Source: CBDCGS01 sp965216915 (GTDB taxonomy: Bacteria > Pseudomonadota > Alphaproteobacteria > UBA828). Taken from it: DNA of 64,000 nucleotides. Below are positions 15,576 to 24,329 of this stretch, piece after piece; positions within the stretch are counted from its first letter, which is position 1, and each line of letters opens with the position of its first letter. Location of the stretch: contig CBDCGS010000011.1 in assembly GCA_965216915.1 (NCBI GenBank), forward strand, positions 1,116,001 through 1,180,000. Direction: 5' to 3'. The notes beneath the pieces were generated by a model. The model was not told where the DNA came from and searched no databases. It saw nothing but the letters and a program-made list of their open reading frames with translations. The position numbers and the translations under genes were made by a program.

Positions 15576-18218
15576 ATGAGCGAAGAAGGCAATATCGAAA
15601 ACCAAGAAGAGCGTAAGAAGCCGCTCAGCTTGAAGCGTGGTCGGCTTGAGCTTAAGAAGCCGGCCGAGACCAGTCAGGTTCGCCAAAGCTTTTCGCACGG
15701 GCGAAGCCGCGCCGTCGCCGTCGAGGTGCGCAAGAAGCGCACCGTCAAACGGACGGCGACGGCCAAGCGTGTCGAGGTCGAGGCCAAGCCCGAACCCACG
15801 CCCGAGGCGCCGCCGGCCGAGCCGGAGCTGCCGCCCGAGCCCGCGGTTGATCAGACGCAATCTGCGCCGAAAACGCGGGTCGTGCTCAAGACCCTCACGG
15901 AGGGAGAAAAAGCGGCGCGTGCGCGGGCCGTTGAGGATGCCGTTCGGGCCGAGCGCGAGGCGAGGAAGCTCGCCGAGGAGGAAGCGCAGCGGGTCGCTGA
16001 AGAGGAGCAACGCGTCGCGGCCGAGCGCGCCGAGGCAGAACGCCGGGCGGCCGAGGAGGACGCGCGGCGCAAAGCCGAGGAGGACGCGCGCAAGCGCGCC
16101 GAAGAGGATGCGGCGCGTCGCTTGGCGCCGGCCGACGCACCCGCCGCAGAGGCTGAGGCGGACGCCCCCGCAGAGACAGAAGAGAAAGCGGCTCCTCGTG
16201 GTGCACGACCGGCCACGGAGACGGAGGAGGACCGCGCGAAGCCGCGCAGAGGGCGCGGCGATCAGCGCCGTCCGACCCCGGCGCGCCGGGAGCGCGAACC
16301 GCGCCGTCGGGCCGGCAAGTTGACGGTGAGCCAGGCCCTCGACGATCGGGTCGGCGAGGAGCGTGGACGCAGCTTGGCCTCGCTCCGTCGTCAGCGCGAG
16401 CGCGAGAAGCGCGCGGCGCGCGAGGCGCTCCGCTCCGACGAGCTACGGCCGATCGTGCGCGAGGTCGTCGTGCCGGAGGCGATCACGGTTCAGGAGCTCG
16501 CCAACCGCATGGCCGTGCGCGGTGTCGAGGTGGTCAAGCGCCTCATGGAGATGGGCACCATGGCTTCGGTCAGCCAGTCGATCGATGGTGACACCGCGGA
16601 GCTTGTGGTCGCCGAGTTCGGTCACAAGGTCAAGCGGGTCAGCGAAGCTGATGTCGAAGCCGGCCTCAGCGGCGAGGCCGACACCGCCGACGCGCTAGTC
16701 ACACGGCCCCCGGTGGTCACCGTGATGGGCCATGTCGACCATGGCAAGACCACCCTTCTCGATGCCATTCGTGACGCCGACGTGGCGAGCGGCGAGGCGG
16801 GCGGCATCACGCAACATATCGGCGCCTATCAGGTGGAGACCGGATCGGGCGCGCGGATCACCTTTATCGATACGCCAGGCCATGCCGCGTTCACGCGCAT
16901 GCGCGCACGCGGCGCGAGCGTTACCGATATCGTGGTGCTGGTCGTCGCGGCCGACGACGGGATCATGCCTCAAACGGTGGAAGCGATTAACCACGCGCGT
17001 GCCGCGGACGCCCCAATCATCGTCGCGATCAACAAGATCGATCGCCACGAGGCGCGACCCGACCGTGTCCGGCAGGAGCTTCTCCAGCACGAGCTCGTGA
17101 CCGAGGAGCTTGGCGGCGACGTGCTTGCGGTCGAGGTCTCCGCGGTTGAGAAAACGAACCTCGACAAGTTGATCGAGGCGATCTTGCTCCAGGCCGAGCT
17201 GCTCGAGCTTTCCGCCAATCCGGATCGGAGCGCGGAAGGTGTGGTGATCGAAGCACAGGTGGATCGTGGTCGCGGCGCCGTGGCGACCCTGCTTGTGCAG
17301 CGCGGCACCCTGTCCGTCGGCGACATCGTCGTCGCGGGCGCCAAGTGGGGGCGCGTGCGGGCCATGGTGGACGGTCGTGGCGACGCGTGTGAGAGCGCCG
17401 GGCCCGCGATGCCCGTCGAGGTGCTTGGCTTGAACGGGGCGCCGGAGGCGGGCGACCAGGTTGTCGCCGTCGAGAACGAGCGGCGCGCGCGGGAGGTGTC
17501 GGAGTTCCGCACCTCGCGTGAGCGCCAGACTCAAATCGCCCGGACCGGCAAGGTCTCTGCCGAGCAGCTGTTCTCACAGATCAATGAGGAAGCCGGCACA
17601 CGCGAGCTTCCGGTGGTCGTGAAGGCAGATGTTCGCGGCTCGACCGAGGCGATCGTCGGCGCGCTCGAGACCCTTTCGACCGATGAGGTCTCGGTTCAGG
17701 TGCTCCATGCCGGCGTTGGCGGCATCATCGAATCCGATGTGACGCTTGCGGCGGCCTCGGGTGCGATGATCATCGGGTTCAATGTGCGTGCGAGCGGTCA
17801 GGTGCGCGAGATTGCCAACCGCGACGGGGTGGAGATTCGCTACTACGCGGTGATCTACGACGTTGTGGACGATATCAAAGCGGCGCTCGAGGGCCTCCTG
17901 CGTCCGGCAACGCGCGAGAACTTCCTCGGCAATGCGCAGATCTTGCAGGTGTTCCAAATTGGCAAACTCGGGAAGGTTGCCGGCTGCCGGGTCACCGACG
18001 GTTTGGCGCGCCGTGGCGCGAAGGTGCGTCTTCTGCGCGATCAGATCGTGATCCACGATGGCACGCTCAGGACCCTCAAGCGCTTCAAGGACGATGTCCG
18101 CGAGGTCAAGGAGGGTTACGAATGCGGCATGGCGTTCGAGAACTATTCGGACCTGCGCGAAGGCGACGTGATCGAGTTTTATGAGGTCGAAGAGGTCGCG
18201 CGCACGCTCGACGGGTAG
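15576..18218 (+). CDS. infB: Translation initiation factor IF-2
   Basis: A GTPase that places initiator tRNA on the 30S subunit. The 880-residue protein has a long, low-complexity N-terminal region rich in Glu, Ala and Arg (about 60-290), an IF2_N domain near 300-350, and the G domain with GHVDHGKT (near 385), DTPGH and NKID. Domains II, III and IV follow. The ATG at 15576 gives MSEEGNIENQEERKK. The E/A/R-rich stretch probably forms a long charged helix and varies between species. Confidence 0.97.
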   Translation: MSEEGNIENQEERKKPLSLKRGRLELKKPAETSQVRQSFSHGRSRAVAVEVRKKRTVKRTATAKRVEVEAKPEPTPEAPPAEPELPPEPAVDQTQSAPKTRVVLKTLTEGEKAARARAVEDAVRAEREARKLAEEEAQRVAEEEQRVAAERAEAERRAAEEDARRKAEEDARKRAEEDAARRLAPADAPAAEAEADAPAETEEKAAPRGARPATETEEDRAKPRRGRGDQRRPTPARREREPRRRAGKLTVSQALDDRVGEERGRSLASLRRQREREKRAAREALRSDELRPIVREVVVPEAITVQELANRMAVRGVEVVKRLMEMGTMASVSQSIDGDTAELVVAEFGHKVKRVSEADVEAGLSGEADTADALVTRPPVVTVMGHVDHGKTTLLDAIRDADVASGEAGGITQHIGAYQVETGSGARITFIDTPGHAAFTRMRARGASVTDIVVLVVAADDGIMPQTVEAINHARAADAPIIVAINKIDRHEARPDRVRQELLQHELVTEELGGDVLAVEVSAVEKTNLDKLIEAILLQAELLELSANPDRSAEGVVIEAQVDRGRGAVATLLVQRGTLSVGDIVVAGAKWGRVRAMVDGRGDACESAGPAMPVEVLGLNGAPEAGDQVVAVENERRAREVSEFRTSRERQTQIARTGKVSAEQLFSQINEEAGTRELPVVVKADVRGSTEAIVGALETLSTDEVSVQVLHAGVGGIIESDVTLAAASGAMIIGFNVRASGQVREIANRDGVEIRYYAVIYDVVDDIKAALEGLLRPATRENFLGNAQILQVFQIGKLGKVAGCRVTDGLARRGAKVRLLRDQIVIHDGTLRTLKRFKDDVREVKEGYECGMAFENYSDLREGDVIEFYEVEEVARTLDG

Positions 18219-18250
18219 AGCGGCCGCACCGCAACGTTGCGATCTGAGAC

Positions 18251-18649
18251 ATGGTGAAATCGGCGTCCGGCGGACGCGGCCCCTCGCAGCGGCAGCTGCG
18301 TGTCGGCGAGCTGTTGCGCGAAGCGTTGTCAGAGGTCCTGGCGCGTGGGCATTTCCGCGATCCGATGCTCGATGACGGCCACATCACGGTGACGGAGGTT
18401 CGCGCCGCACCGGACCTTCGATCCGCGCGGGTGTTCGTCATGCCGCTGGGCGGCGAGGCCGCGGAGGAAAAGCTCGAAGCGCTGCGGCGCGCTGGACCTT
18501 ACCTGCGCGGTGAGGTCAATCGGCGCGTCCGGCTCAAATACTCTCCTGTGCTTCATTTCGAGCTCGACCAGACCTTCGACGAAGTGGGTCGGATCGATCG
18601 CCTGTTGGCACCCGACACGTCGGACGAGGCGGCGCCCGATGGCTCGTGA
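18251..18649 (+). CDS. rbfA: 30S ribosome-binding factor RbfA
   Basis: A KH-fold protein of 132 residues needed for 16S rRNA 5'-end maturation and cold adaptation. The segment RQLRVGELLREALSEVLARG near the N-terminus and LKYSPVLHFELDQTFDEVGRIDRLL near the C-terminus are characteristic. It lies between infB and truB as in most bacteria; its 3' end overlaps the truB start by 11 bases. Confidence 0.95.
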   Translation: MVKSASGGRGPSQRQLRVGELLREALSEVLARGHFRDPMLDDGHITVTEVRAAPDLRSARVFVMPLGGEAAEEKLEALRRAGPYLRGEVNRRVRLKYSPVLHFELDQTFDEVGRIDRLLAPDTSDEAAPDGS

Positions 18650-19523
18650 CGGACGCTTGGACGGCTGGCTGGTCGTTGACAAGCCGGCTGGGACCACGTC
18701 CGCCCAAGCGGTTGCGCGCGTGAAGCGCTTGGTTCGTGGGGTCAAAGTCGGCCATGCCGGCACGCTCGATCCGCTTGCCACCGGTGTTCTCCCAATTGCG
18801 CTTGGCGAGGCCACGAAGACCGTCGCTTACGCGATGGCTGGCGAGAAATGCTACCGCTTCGAAGTGCGCTGGGGCGAAGCACGCGACACCGACGATGCCG
18901 AAGGGCAGGTGACGGCGACAAGCGAGGTTCGCCCGGATGTGGCAGCGATCACCGATGCGCTGAGGACGTTTCGCGGCGAGCTCGATCAAGTGCCGCCGCC
19001 CTATTCCGCGATCAAGATCCGCGGCAGGCGCGCCTATGACTTGGCGCGCGCCGGTGCACCGGTCGCGCTCGAACCGCGCCGCGTCGTCGTCCATCGCTTC
19101 GATCTGCTTCATGCAGACGCCGATGGCGCGACGTTCGAGGTGGTATGCGGTGCCGGCACTTATGTGCGGGCCCTGGCGCGCGATCTCGCGCGCGCGCTCG
19201 GCACCGTCGGGCATGTCGCTTGGTTGCGCCGCACACGGGTCGGTCCCTACACCGATAAGGACGCGATTCCGCTGGATAAGTTGGACGTGCTCGGGCATAG
19301 TCTGGCGCTCGCCGAGCATGTCCTCCCGGTCGAGTCGGCGCTGGTCGACATCCCGGCCTTGACTCTGACCGATCACGAGGCGGACCGGCTGCGAAGCGGC
19401 CAGGCCTTGCCGGCACCGGGTGTTGATCCAGGTACGGTCTACACCAAGGCTGGCGCGAGGCTGGTCGCACTCGTCGAGGTCGATGCCGGGCTGCTCCGCC
19501 CGGTGCGCGTCTTCAATCTATGA
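18639..19523 (+). CDS. truB: tRNA pseudouridine-55 synthase
   Basis: Converts U55 in the T loop of tRNA to pseudouridine. The 294-residue protein starts MARDGRLDGWLVVDKPAG, which fixes the start at 18639. The catalytic aspartate lies in HAGTLDPLATGVL (near residue 42). The motifs QVPPPYSAIKI..GRRAY and GTYVRALARDL are also present. It overlaps rbfA and is followed by rpsO after 15 bases. Confidence 0.96.
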   Translation: MARDGRLDGWLVVDKPAGTTSAQAVARVKRLVRGVKVGHAGTLDPLATGVLPIALGEATKTVAYAMAGEKCYRFEVRWGEARDTDDAEGQVTATSEVRPDVAAITDALRTFRGELDQVPPPYSAIKIRGRRAYDLARAGAPVALEPRRVVVHRFDLLHADADGATFEVVCGAGTYVRALARDLARALGTVGHVAWLRRTRVGPYTDKDAIPLDKLDVLGHSLALAEHVLPVESALVDIPALTLTDHEADRLRSGQALPAPGVDPGTVYTKAGARLVALVEVDAGLLRPVRVFNL

Positions 19524-19538
19524 GGAACGGAAGAGACG

Positions 19539-19808
19539 ATGTCGATTACCGCTGAGCGCAAAGCGACGCTCATCTCAGAGTACGGGCTTCAGGCCCAAGA
19601 TACCGGATCTCCCGAAGTGCAGGTCGCGATCCTCACCGAACGGATCAACAACCTGACCGAGCACTTCAGGACCCACAAGAAGGACCTGCATTCGCGCAGG
19701 GGCCTTCTCAAGATGGTGAGCCGACGGCGTCGCCTCCTGGATTACTTGAAGCGCAACGACCAGGAGCGCTACGCGACCGTGATCAAACGGCTTGGACTTC
19801 GCAAATAG
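19539..19808 (+). CDS. rpsO: 30S ribosomal protein S15
   Basis: An 89-residue four-helix ribosomal protein that binds the central domain of 16S rRNA. The sequence contains the standard TGSPEVQVAILTERI and LLKMVSRRRRLLDYLKR segments. A GGAACGGAAGAG stretch serves as ribosome binding site. In enteric bacteria S15 represses its own translation; nothing here shows whether this is so. A hairpin separates it from pnp. Confidence 0.97.
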   Translation: MSITAERKATLISEYGLQAQDTGSPEVQVAILTERINNLTEHFRTHKKDLHSRRGLLKMVSRRRRLLDYLKRNDQERYATVIKRLGLRK

Positions 19809-19821
19809 GCTCAATACATCC

Positions 19822-19842
19822 ATGGGAGCGCTGTGCTCCCAT
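19822..19842 (+). terminator. Intergenic hairpin between rpsO and pnp
   Basis: ATGGGAGC (19822-19829) pairs with GCTCCCAT (19835-19842) over a five-base loop, followed by CTTT. The short T run suggests a leaky terminator or an RNA-processing stem. A second C/G-rich stem lies just downstream (about 19849-19874). Confidence 0.6.
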
Positions 19843-19956
19843 CTTTGATCGGCCGGTTTCACCGGTCGGCCGGCGCATGGTGCGTCGGTTTCGTGGAAGC
19901 TCGGGTGGCGCCGCCGGGCGGAATGACGGCGCTATTGTACGTGGAAGGAAAATCGA

Positions 19957-22074
19957 ATGTTTGATGTGACCCGCAAGGAAGTCGATTGGGGCGGGCGAAA
20001 GCTGGTGCTTGAGACGGGACGCTTGGCACGCCAGGCAGACGGAGCCGTGTTGGCGTCGTATGGCGAAACGTCGGTGCTCTGCACCGTGGTCGCGCAAAAA
20101 AGCGCACGGGAAGGGGTCGACTTCTTTCCCCTCACGGTCAACTACGAAGAGAAAGCATTCGCCGCCGGCAAGATTCCCGGCGGCTTTTTCAAGCGCGAAG
20201 GCCGGCCGAGCGAAAAGGAAACGCTCGTCTCGCGCTTGATCGATCGACCGATCCGGCCGCTTTTCGCGAAGGGTTTTCGCAATGAGACGCAGGTCATCTG
20301 CACGGTGCTTTCCCATGACCTGCAAAACGACTCGGATATCGTGGCGATGGTTGGCGCCTCGGCCGCGTTGACCATCGCCGGGCTGCCGTTCCTCGGGCCG
20401 ATCGCCGGTTGTCGGGTCGGCTTGGTGGATGGCGAACTCGTGCTCAATCCGACCTATGAGGAGCGCGAGCAATCGAGGCTTGATCTCGTGGTGGCCGGGA
20501 CGCGCGACGGCGTCTTGATGGTCGAATCGGAAGCGGGCGAGCTCAGCGAGGCGGATATGCTCGGTGCCGTGACCTACGGCCACGAGCAAAGCAAGCTGGT
20601 GATCGACGCGATCATCGCGCTCGCCGAGGCCTGCGCCAAAGACCCCTGGGAGCTGCCCGACACAGCGGCACCGGTCGAACTCGTTGACCAGGTGCGACAA
20701 GCGGCCGAGGCCGGCTTGCGCGAAGCCTATGGCGTCGCCGTCAAGACCGAGCGACAAGATCGCGTCGCCGCCCTCAAAGCAGACGTGGTTGCGCAGATTG
20801 CCGATGACGACGTCGACGGCGGCACTGTCGAGGAGCTGCTCAAGGGCGTCGAGAAAGACATCGTGCGTCGGCAGATTCTCGAGACCGGCAACCGTATCGA
20901 TGGGCGCACGACCACCGATATCCGGCCGATCGATTGCGTGGTCGGTATCTTGCCGCGGAGCCACGGCTCCGCGCTGTTCACGCGGGGCGAGACCCAGGCG
21001 CTGGTCGTGACCACGCTCGGCACCGGGCAGGACGAGCAGGTGATGGACGTGCTTGAGGGCGAGTACCGCGAGCGTTTCATGCTCCATTACAATTTCCCGC
21101 CCTATTCGGTCGGCGAGGCGAGGTTCTTGCGCGGCCCCGGTCGGCGCGAGATTGGTCATGGCAAGCTCGCGTGGCGGGCGGTGCACCCGCTTCTCCCGGA
21201 AAAGGATGACTTCCCGTACACGATCCGGGTGGTTTCCGAGGTCACCGAGTCGAACGGGTCGTCGTCGATGGCGACGGTGTGCGGAACCTCGCTCTCGATG
21301 ATGGATGCGGGCGTTCCCGTGGCTCGGCCGGTCGCCGGTATCGCGATGGGACTGATTAAGGACGGCGACGAGTTCGCTGTGCTGTCCGATATCCTGGGTG
21401 ACGAGGACCATCTGGGTGACATGGATTTCAAGGTCGCCGGTACCGATCAGGGGATCACGTCGCTGCAGATGGACATCAAGATCACGAGCATCACCGAGGA
21501 GATCATGCGCATCGCGCTCGATCAGGCGCGCGCGGGACGCATGCATATCCTCGGCGAGATGGCCAACGCGATCGGCGCGCCACGGGAAAGCGTGAGTGAC
21601 AATGCGCCACGCATCACGACCATCTCGATCCCGCAGGATCGGATTCGCGAGGTGATCGGGCCCGGTGGCAAGGTGATCCGTGAGATCTGCGAAACCACCG
21701 GCACCAAGATCGACATCGAGGACGACGGCACGATCAAGGTGGCTGCGGTCGAGGCCGAGGCCGGCAAGGCGGCGATCGCGATGATCCGCGACATCGTGGC
21801 GGAACCGGAGGTCGGCGTGATCTATGACGGAAAGGTGGTCAAGATCGTCGATTTCGGGGCATTCGTGAACTTCATCGGCAAGCGCGATGGTCTCGTCCAC
21901 ATCAGCGAGATCGCCCCGCATCGGGTCAAGAGCGTGAGCGACGTCCTGAAAGAGGGTGATTCCGTTAAGGTTAAGGTGCTAGGGATCGATGATCGCGGCA
22001 AGGTGAAGCTCAGCATGCGTGTGGTAAACCAGGAAACCGGCGAGGAGATCACCGAAACGGCCAAGGCCGGTTGA
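19957..22074 (+). CDS. pnp: Polyribonucleotide nucleotidyltransferase (PNPase)
   Basis: A 3'-5' phosphorolytic exoribonuclease and degradosome component. The 705-residue protein has two RNase PH domains (the second near 305-540, with RSHGSALFTRGETQALV), an all-helical linker, a KH domain (about 550-615, GPGGKVIREICETTGTKIDIED) and a C-terminal S1 domain (about 620-690). The ATG at 19957 has GGAAGGA upstream. In enterics PNPase destabilises its own leader mRNA after RNase III cleavage; the rpsO-pnp hairpins here could play the same part. Confidence 0.97.
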   Translation: MFDVTRKEVDWGGRKLVLETGRLARQADGAVLASYGETSVLCTVVAQKSAREGVDFFPLTVNYEEKAFAAGKIPGGFFKREGRPSEKETLVSRLIDRPIRPLFAKGFRNETQVICTVLSHDLQNDSDIVAMVGASAALTIAGLPFLGPIAGCRVGLVDGELVLNPTYEEREQSRLDLVVAGTRDGVLMVESEAGELSEADMLGAVTYGHEQSKLVIDAIIALAEACAKDPWELPDTAAPVELVDQVRQAAEAGLREAYGVAVKTERQDRVAALKADVVAQIADDDVDGGTVEELLKGVEKDIVRRQILETGNRIDGRTTTDIRPIDCVVGILPRSHGSALFTRGETQALVVTTLGTGQDEQVMDVLEGEYRERFMLHYNFPPYSVGEARFLRGPGRREIGHGKLAWRAVHPLLPEKDDFPYTIRVVSEVTESNGSSSMATVCGTSLSMMDAGVPVARPVAGIAMGLIKDGDEFAVLSDILGDEDHLGDMDFKVAGTDQGITSLQMDIKITSITEEIMRIALDQARAGRMHILGEMANAIGAPRESVSDNAPRITTISIPQDRIREVIGPGGKVIREICETTGTKIDIEDDGTIKVAAVEAEAGKAAIAMIRDIVAEPEVGVIYDGKVVKIVDFGAFVNFIGKRDGLVHISEIAPHRVKSVSDVLKEGDSVKVKVLGIDDRGKVKLSMRVVNQETGEEITETAKAG

Positions 22075-22150
22075 CCGGGGCCAGACTTGTAAAGGCAAGC
22101 CCATAAGCCTACATCACGGCAAGGGCGGGGCCGGCCCGTCCAGGCAAGAA

Positions 22151-22194
22151 GCGAGTGGCCGCCGGGGCAATGTGCTCGGGCGGGCCTCGCTTTT
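22151..22194 (+). terminator. Terminator-like hairpin after pnp
   Basis: GCGAGTGGCCGCC (22151-22163) is largely complementary to GGCGGGCCTCGC (22179-22190), with one mismatch/bulge, and four T follow. It closes the long translation operon before the next gene. Confidence 0.6.
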
Positions 22195-22218
22195 GGTCCA
22201 TGTGCGAACGGGGGAGCT

Positions 22219-23616
22219 GTGAAGCCACTCAACCCGGTGGTCCTTTCGGGTCGGGAGACCTTGCCCCTCGTCGAGGGCGGCAAGGGTATCGGCGTCACCA
22301 CTGGCGAAAGCTCCGGCGCCTGGGCCGCGGCCGGCGGTGTTGGCACCTTCTCCGGCGTCAATGCCGATTCCTACGACAGCGACGGCCGGCGCATTCCCCA
22401 GATCTATCGGGGCCGCACGCGCAAGGAGCGTCACGAGGAGCTCATTCAGTACGCCATTGCCGGCGGCGTTGCCCAAGCCCGCATCGCGTATGAGATGTCG
22501 GGCGGCGAGGGCCGGCTCCACATGAACGTCTTGTGGGAAATGGCCGCTGCCGAGCGCGTGCTCCATGGCATTTTGGAGGCGACGCGGGGCCTTATCCATG
22601 GCGTGACGTGTGGAGCGGGCATGCCCTACCGGATCGCCGAGCTCGCGGCCAGCTATCAGGTTCACTATTATCCGATCGTCTCGTCGGCGCGTGCCTTCCG
22701 CGCGCTTTGGCGGCGCGCCTACCATCGGTGGGCCGATTGGATGGGTGGTGTGGTTTACGAGGACCCGTGGCGCGCCGGCGGCCACAACGGGTTGTCGAAC
22801 AGCGAGGACCCCGAGTCGCCCGAGTCGCCGCGTCCGCGTGTGCGCGCGCTGCGGGACATGATGCGGGAGTTCGGGCTTGACGAGGTTCCGATCGTGATGG
22901 CCGGGGGCGTTTGGTTTTTGCGCGATTGGGAGGATTGGATCGACGATCCCGAGCTCGGCCCGATCGTCTTTCAGTTCGGCACGCGTCCCTTGGTCACCGA
23001 AGAGAGCCCGATCTCGGAGGAATGGAAGCGGCGGCTGCTGGGCCTCAAGGAAGGTGATGTCAGCCTCAACCGCTATAGCCCGACGGGCTTTTATTCGTCG
23101 GCGGTCAATAACGGGTTCATTCAGGAGCTGGCGGGCCGTGAGCGTCGGCAGGTGGCGTTCACCACCGAGCCCATCGGCGATCACAATGAGCCCTTCACGC
23201 CGGGTCCGCGCGGTCGCGTCTATTACCTCACGAAAGGAGACGCCGATCGGGTGAAGGCATGGACGGAGGAGGGCTTTTCCACCGCCATGAAGACCCCCGA
23301 TTCGACTCTGATTTTTGTTACGGAGGAAAAGGCGCGGGAGATTCGCACCGACCAGGCCAACTGCATGGGCTGCTTGAGTGCCTGCCGCTTCAGCAACTGG
23401 GCAACGAACCCCCGGGGCAGCACCGGCAAGAAAGCGGATCCGCGCAGCTACTGCATCCAAAAAACCCTGCAGGAGATCATCCACGGCGACGATGTCGACG
23501 ACCAGCTGATGTTCTCCGGCCACGGCGCCTACCGGTTTGCGACCGATCCCTTCTACGGCAACGGGTTTATCCCGAGCGTGAAACAGTTGGTGGATCGTCT
23601 GCTCACAGGGGATTAA
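22219..23616 (+). CDS. Nitronate monooxygenase-family FMN oxidoreductase
   Basis: A 465-residue flavoprotein of the 2-nitropropane dioxygenase / nitronate monooxygenase superfamily (TIM-barrel, FMN). The N-terminal GIGVTTGESSGAWAAAGGVG, the TCGAGMPY segment near residue 133 and VMAGGVWFLRDW near 227 fit this family. A C-terminal extension carries CMGCLSAC (near residue 380) and another Cys about 30 residues on. I recall this as a conserved subgroup of alphaproteobacterial proteins, so the cysteines may bind an Fe-S cluster or zinc. The GTG start at 22219 has GGGGGAG upstream. The substrate is unknown; an enoyl-reductase-like activity is the main alternative. It precedes the irr-like gene. Confidence 0.75.
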   Translation: MKPLNPVVLSGRETLPLVEGGKGIGVTTGESSGAWAAAGGVGTFSGVNADSYDSDGRRIPQIYRGRTRKERHEELIQYAIAGGVAQARIAYEMSGGEGRLHMNVLWEMAAAERVLHGILEATRGLIHGVTCGAGMPYRIAELAASYQVHYYPIVSSARAFRALWRRAYHRWADWMGGVVYEDPWRAGGHNGLSNSEDPESPESPRPRVRALRDMMREFGLDEVPIVMAGGVWFLRDWEDWIDDPELGPIVFQFGTRPLVTEESPISEEWKRRLLGLKEGDVSLNRYSPTGFYSSAVNNGFIQELAGRERRQVAFTTEPIGDHNEPFTPGPRGRVYYLTKGDADRVKAWTEEGFSTAMKTPDSTLIFVTEEKAREIRTDQANCMGCLSACRFSNWATNPRGSTGKKADPRSYCIQKTLQEIIHGDDVDDQLMFSGHGAYRFATDPFYGNGFIPSVKQLVDRLLTGD

Positions 23617-23672
23617 TCCCTTCGTAGGAACGGTCCAACAGGCTCAAATAACAGACATTTCGCCTGACGCGC

Positions 23673-23700
23673 TTGCTCTTTGGCGGGCTCGCGCTAGATT
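23673..23700 (+). promoter_or_regulatory. Candidate promoter of the irr-like gene
   Basis: TTGCTC (23673-23678) and TAGATT (23695-23700) are 16 bases apart. The expected transcription start falls at about 23707-23709, on the GTG start codon, so the mRNA may be leaderless. Confidence 0.45.
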
Positions 23701-23708
23701 ACAGTGTT

Positions 23709-24143
23709 GTGAGTGTTAACACGGATAACGACGCTGCAACACTGCGTGCGCATGAGCGTCTGAGGACTGCGGGTCTTCGACCGACGCGTCAGCGCGTTGC
23801 CCTCGCGCGTCGCCTCTTTTCGGGCGGCAACCGACATGTGACGGCCGAACAGTTGCATTCGGAAGCGTTAGCGGACGAGGTCAGCGTGTCGCTGGCGACC
23901 GTGTACAACACGCTCCACCAGTTCACCAAGGCCGGGTTGTTGCGGGAGTTGGTGGTCGAGTCAGGGCGGTCCTATTTCGACACCAACACGTCCCATCATC
24001 ACCATTTCTTCTTCGAGGAGACGGGCGTTCTCAAGGACGTACCCGGAGACAGCGTAACGGTGAGCACGCTCCCGCCGCCGCCGCCCGGCGCCGCCATCGC
24101 GCGGGTCGACATCATCATTCGGGTGACCGACGAGCGCCCTTGA
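23709..24143 (+). CDS. irr: Irr-type iron response regulator (Fur family)
   Basis: A 144-residue Fur-superfamily protein of the Irr branch. The helix-turn-helix signature is SVSLATVYNTLHQF (about 59-72) and the histidine cluster HHHH is at 96-99, where Irr proteins bind heme. No cysteine is present, so the N-terminal heme regulatory motif of Bradyrhizobium Irr is missing, as in many other Irr proteins. Irr acts in low iron, on genes with ICE boxes, and is degraded or inactivated when heme is available. The GTG at 23709 is preferred over TTG at 23673, which lies in the promoter. An ICE-like palindrome lies 50 bases downstream of the stop. Confidence 0.85.
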   Translation: MSVNTDNDAATLRAHERLRTAGLRPTRQRVALARRLFSGGNRHVTAEQLHSEALADEVSVSLATVYNTLHQFTKAGLLRELVVESGRSYFDTNTSHHHHFFFEETGVLKDVPGDSVTVSTLPPPPPGAAIARVDIIIRVTDERP

Positions 24144-24193
24144 GCCCCTCCGGCGCAACCGTTTCACCTCTTCCACCGGGTCAGCTCGTCCAT

Positions 24194-24218
24194 ATAGATT
24201 AGAATCTCTCTAATCTAT
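24194..24218. promoter_or_regulatory. ICE-like palindrome (candidate Irr binding site)
   Basis: ATAGATTAGA (24194-24203) and TCTAATCTAT (24209-24218) form perfect 10-base arms around ATCTC. The core ATTAGAATCTCTCTAAT matches the Irr iron-control-element consensus TTTAGAANNNTTCTAAA at 11 of 14 defined positions. It touches the -35 hexamer of the rubrerythrin promoter and lies just after the irr-like gene. Confidence 0.7.
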
Positions 24219-24246
24219 TGACTGCGTGCGTTTGGTGGGTCATATA
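24218..24246 (+). promoter_or_regulatory. Candidate promoter of the rubrerythrin operon
   Basis: TTGACT (24218-24223) and CATATA (24241-24246) are spaced by 17 bases; TATACA at 24243 is an alternative -10. The ICE-like palindrome ends on the first base of the -35, so a bound regulator would contact or block RNA polymerase. Confidence 0.55.
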
Positions 24247-24329
24247 CAGACTCATGATCTGCCCGTTGGCCCGGGGCGATGGGGCAGAGGTTGACATCAT
24301 GGAAAACGATCCAATCAAGGGGGAGAGAC

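Noticed and set aside
15890..16150. Tandem repeat in infB
   Set aside because: The E/A/R-rich repeats are normal low-complexity linker sequence of IF-2.
19783..21921. Long minus-strand frame opposite pnp
   Set aside because: Antisense to a conserved gene; His/Asp/Arg-rich translation with no family features.
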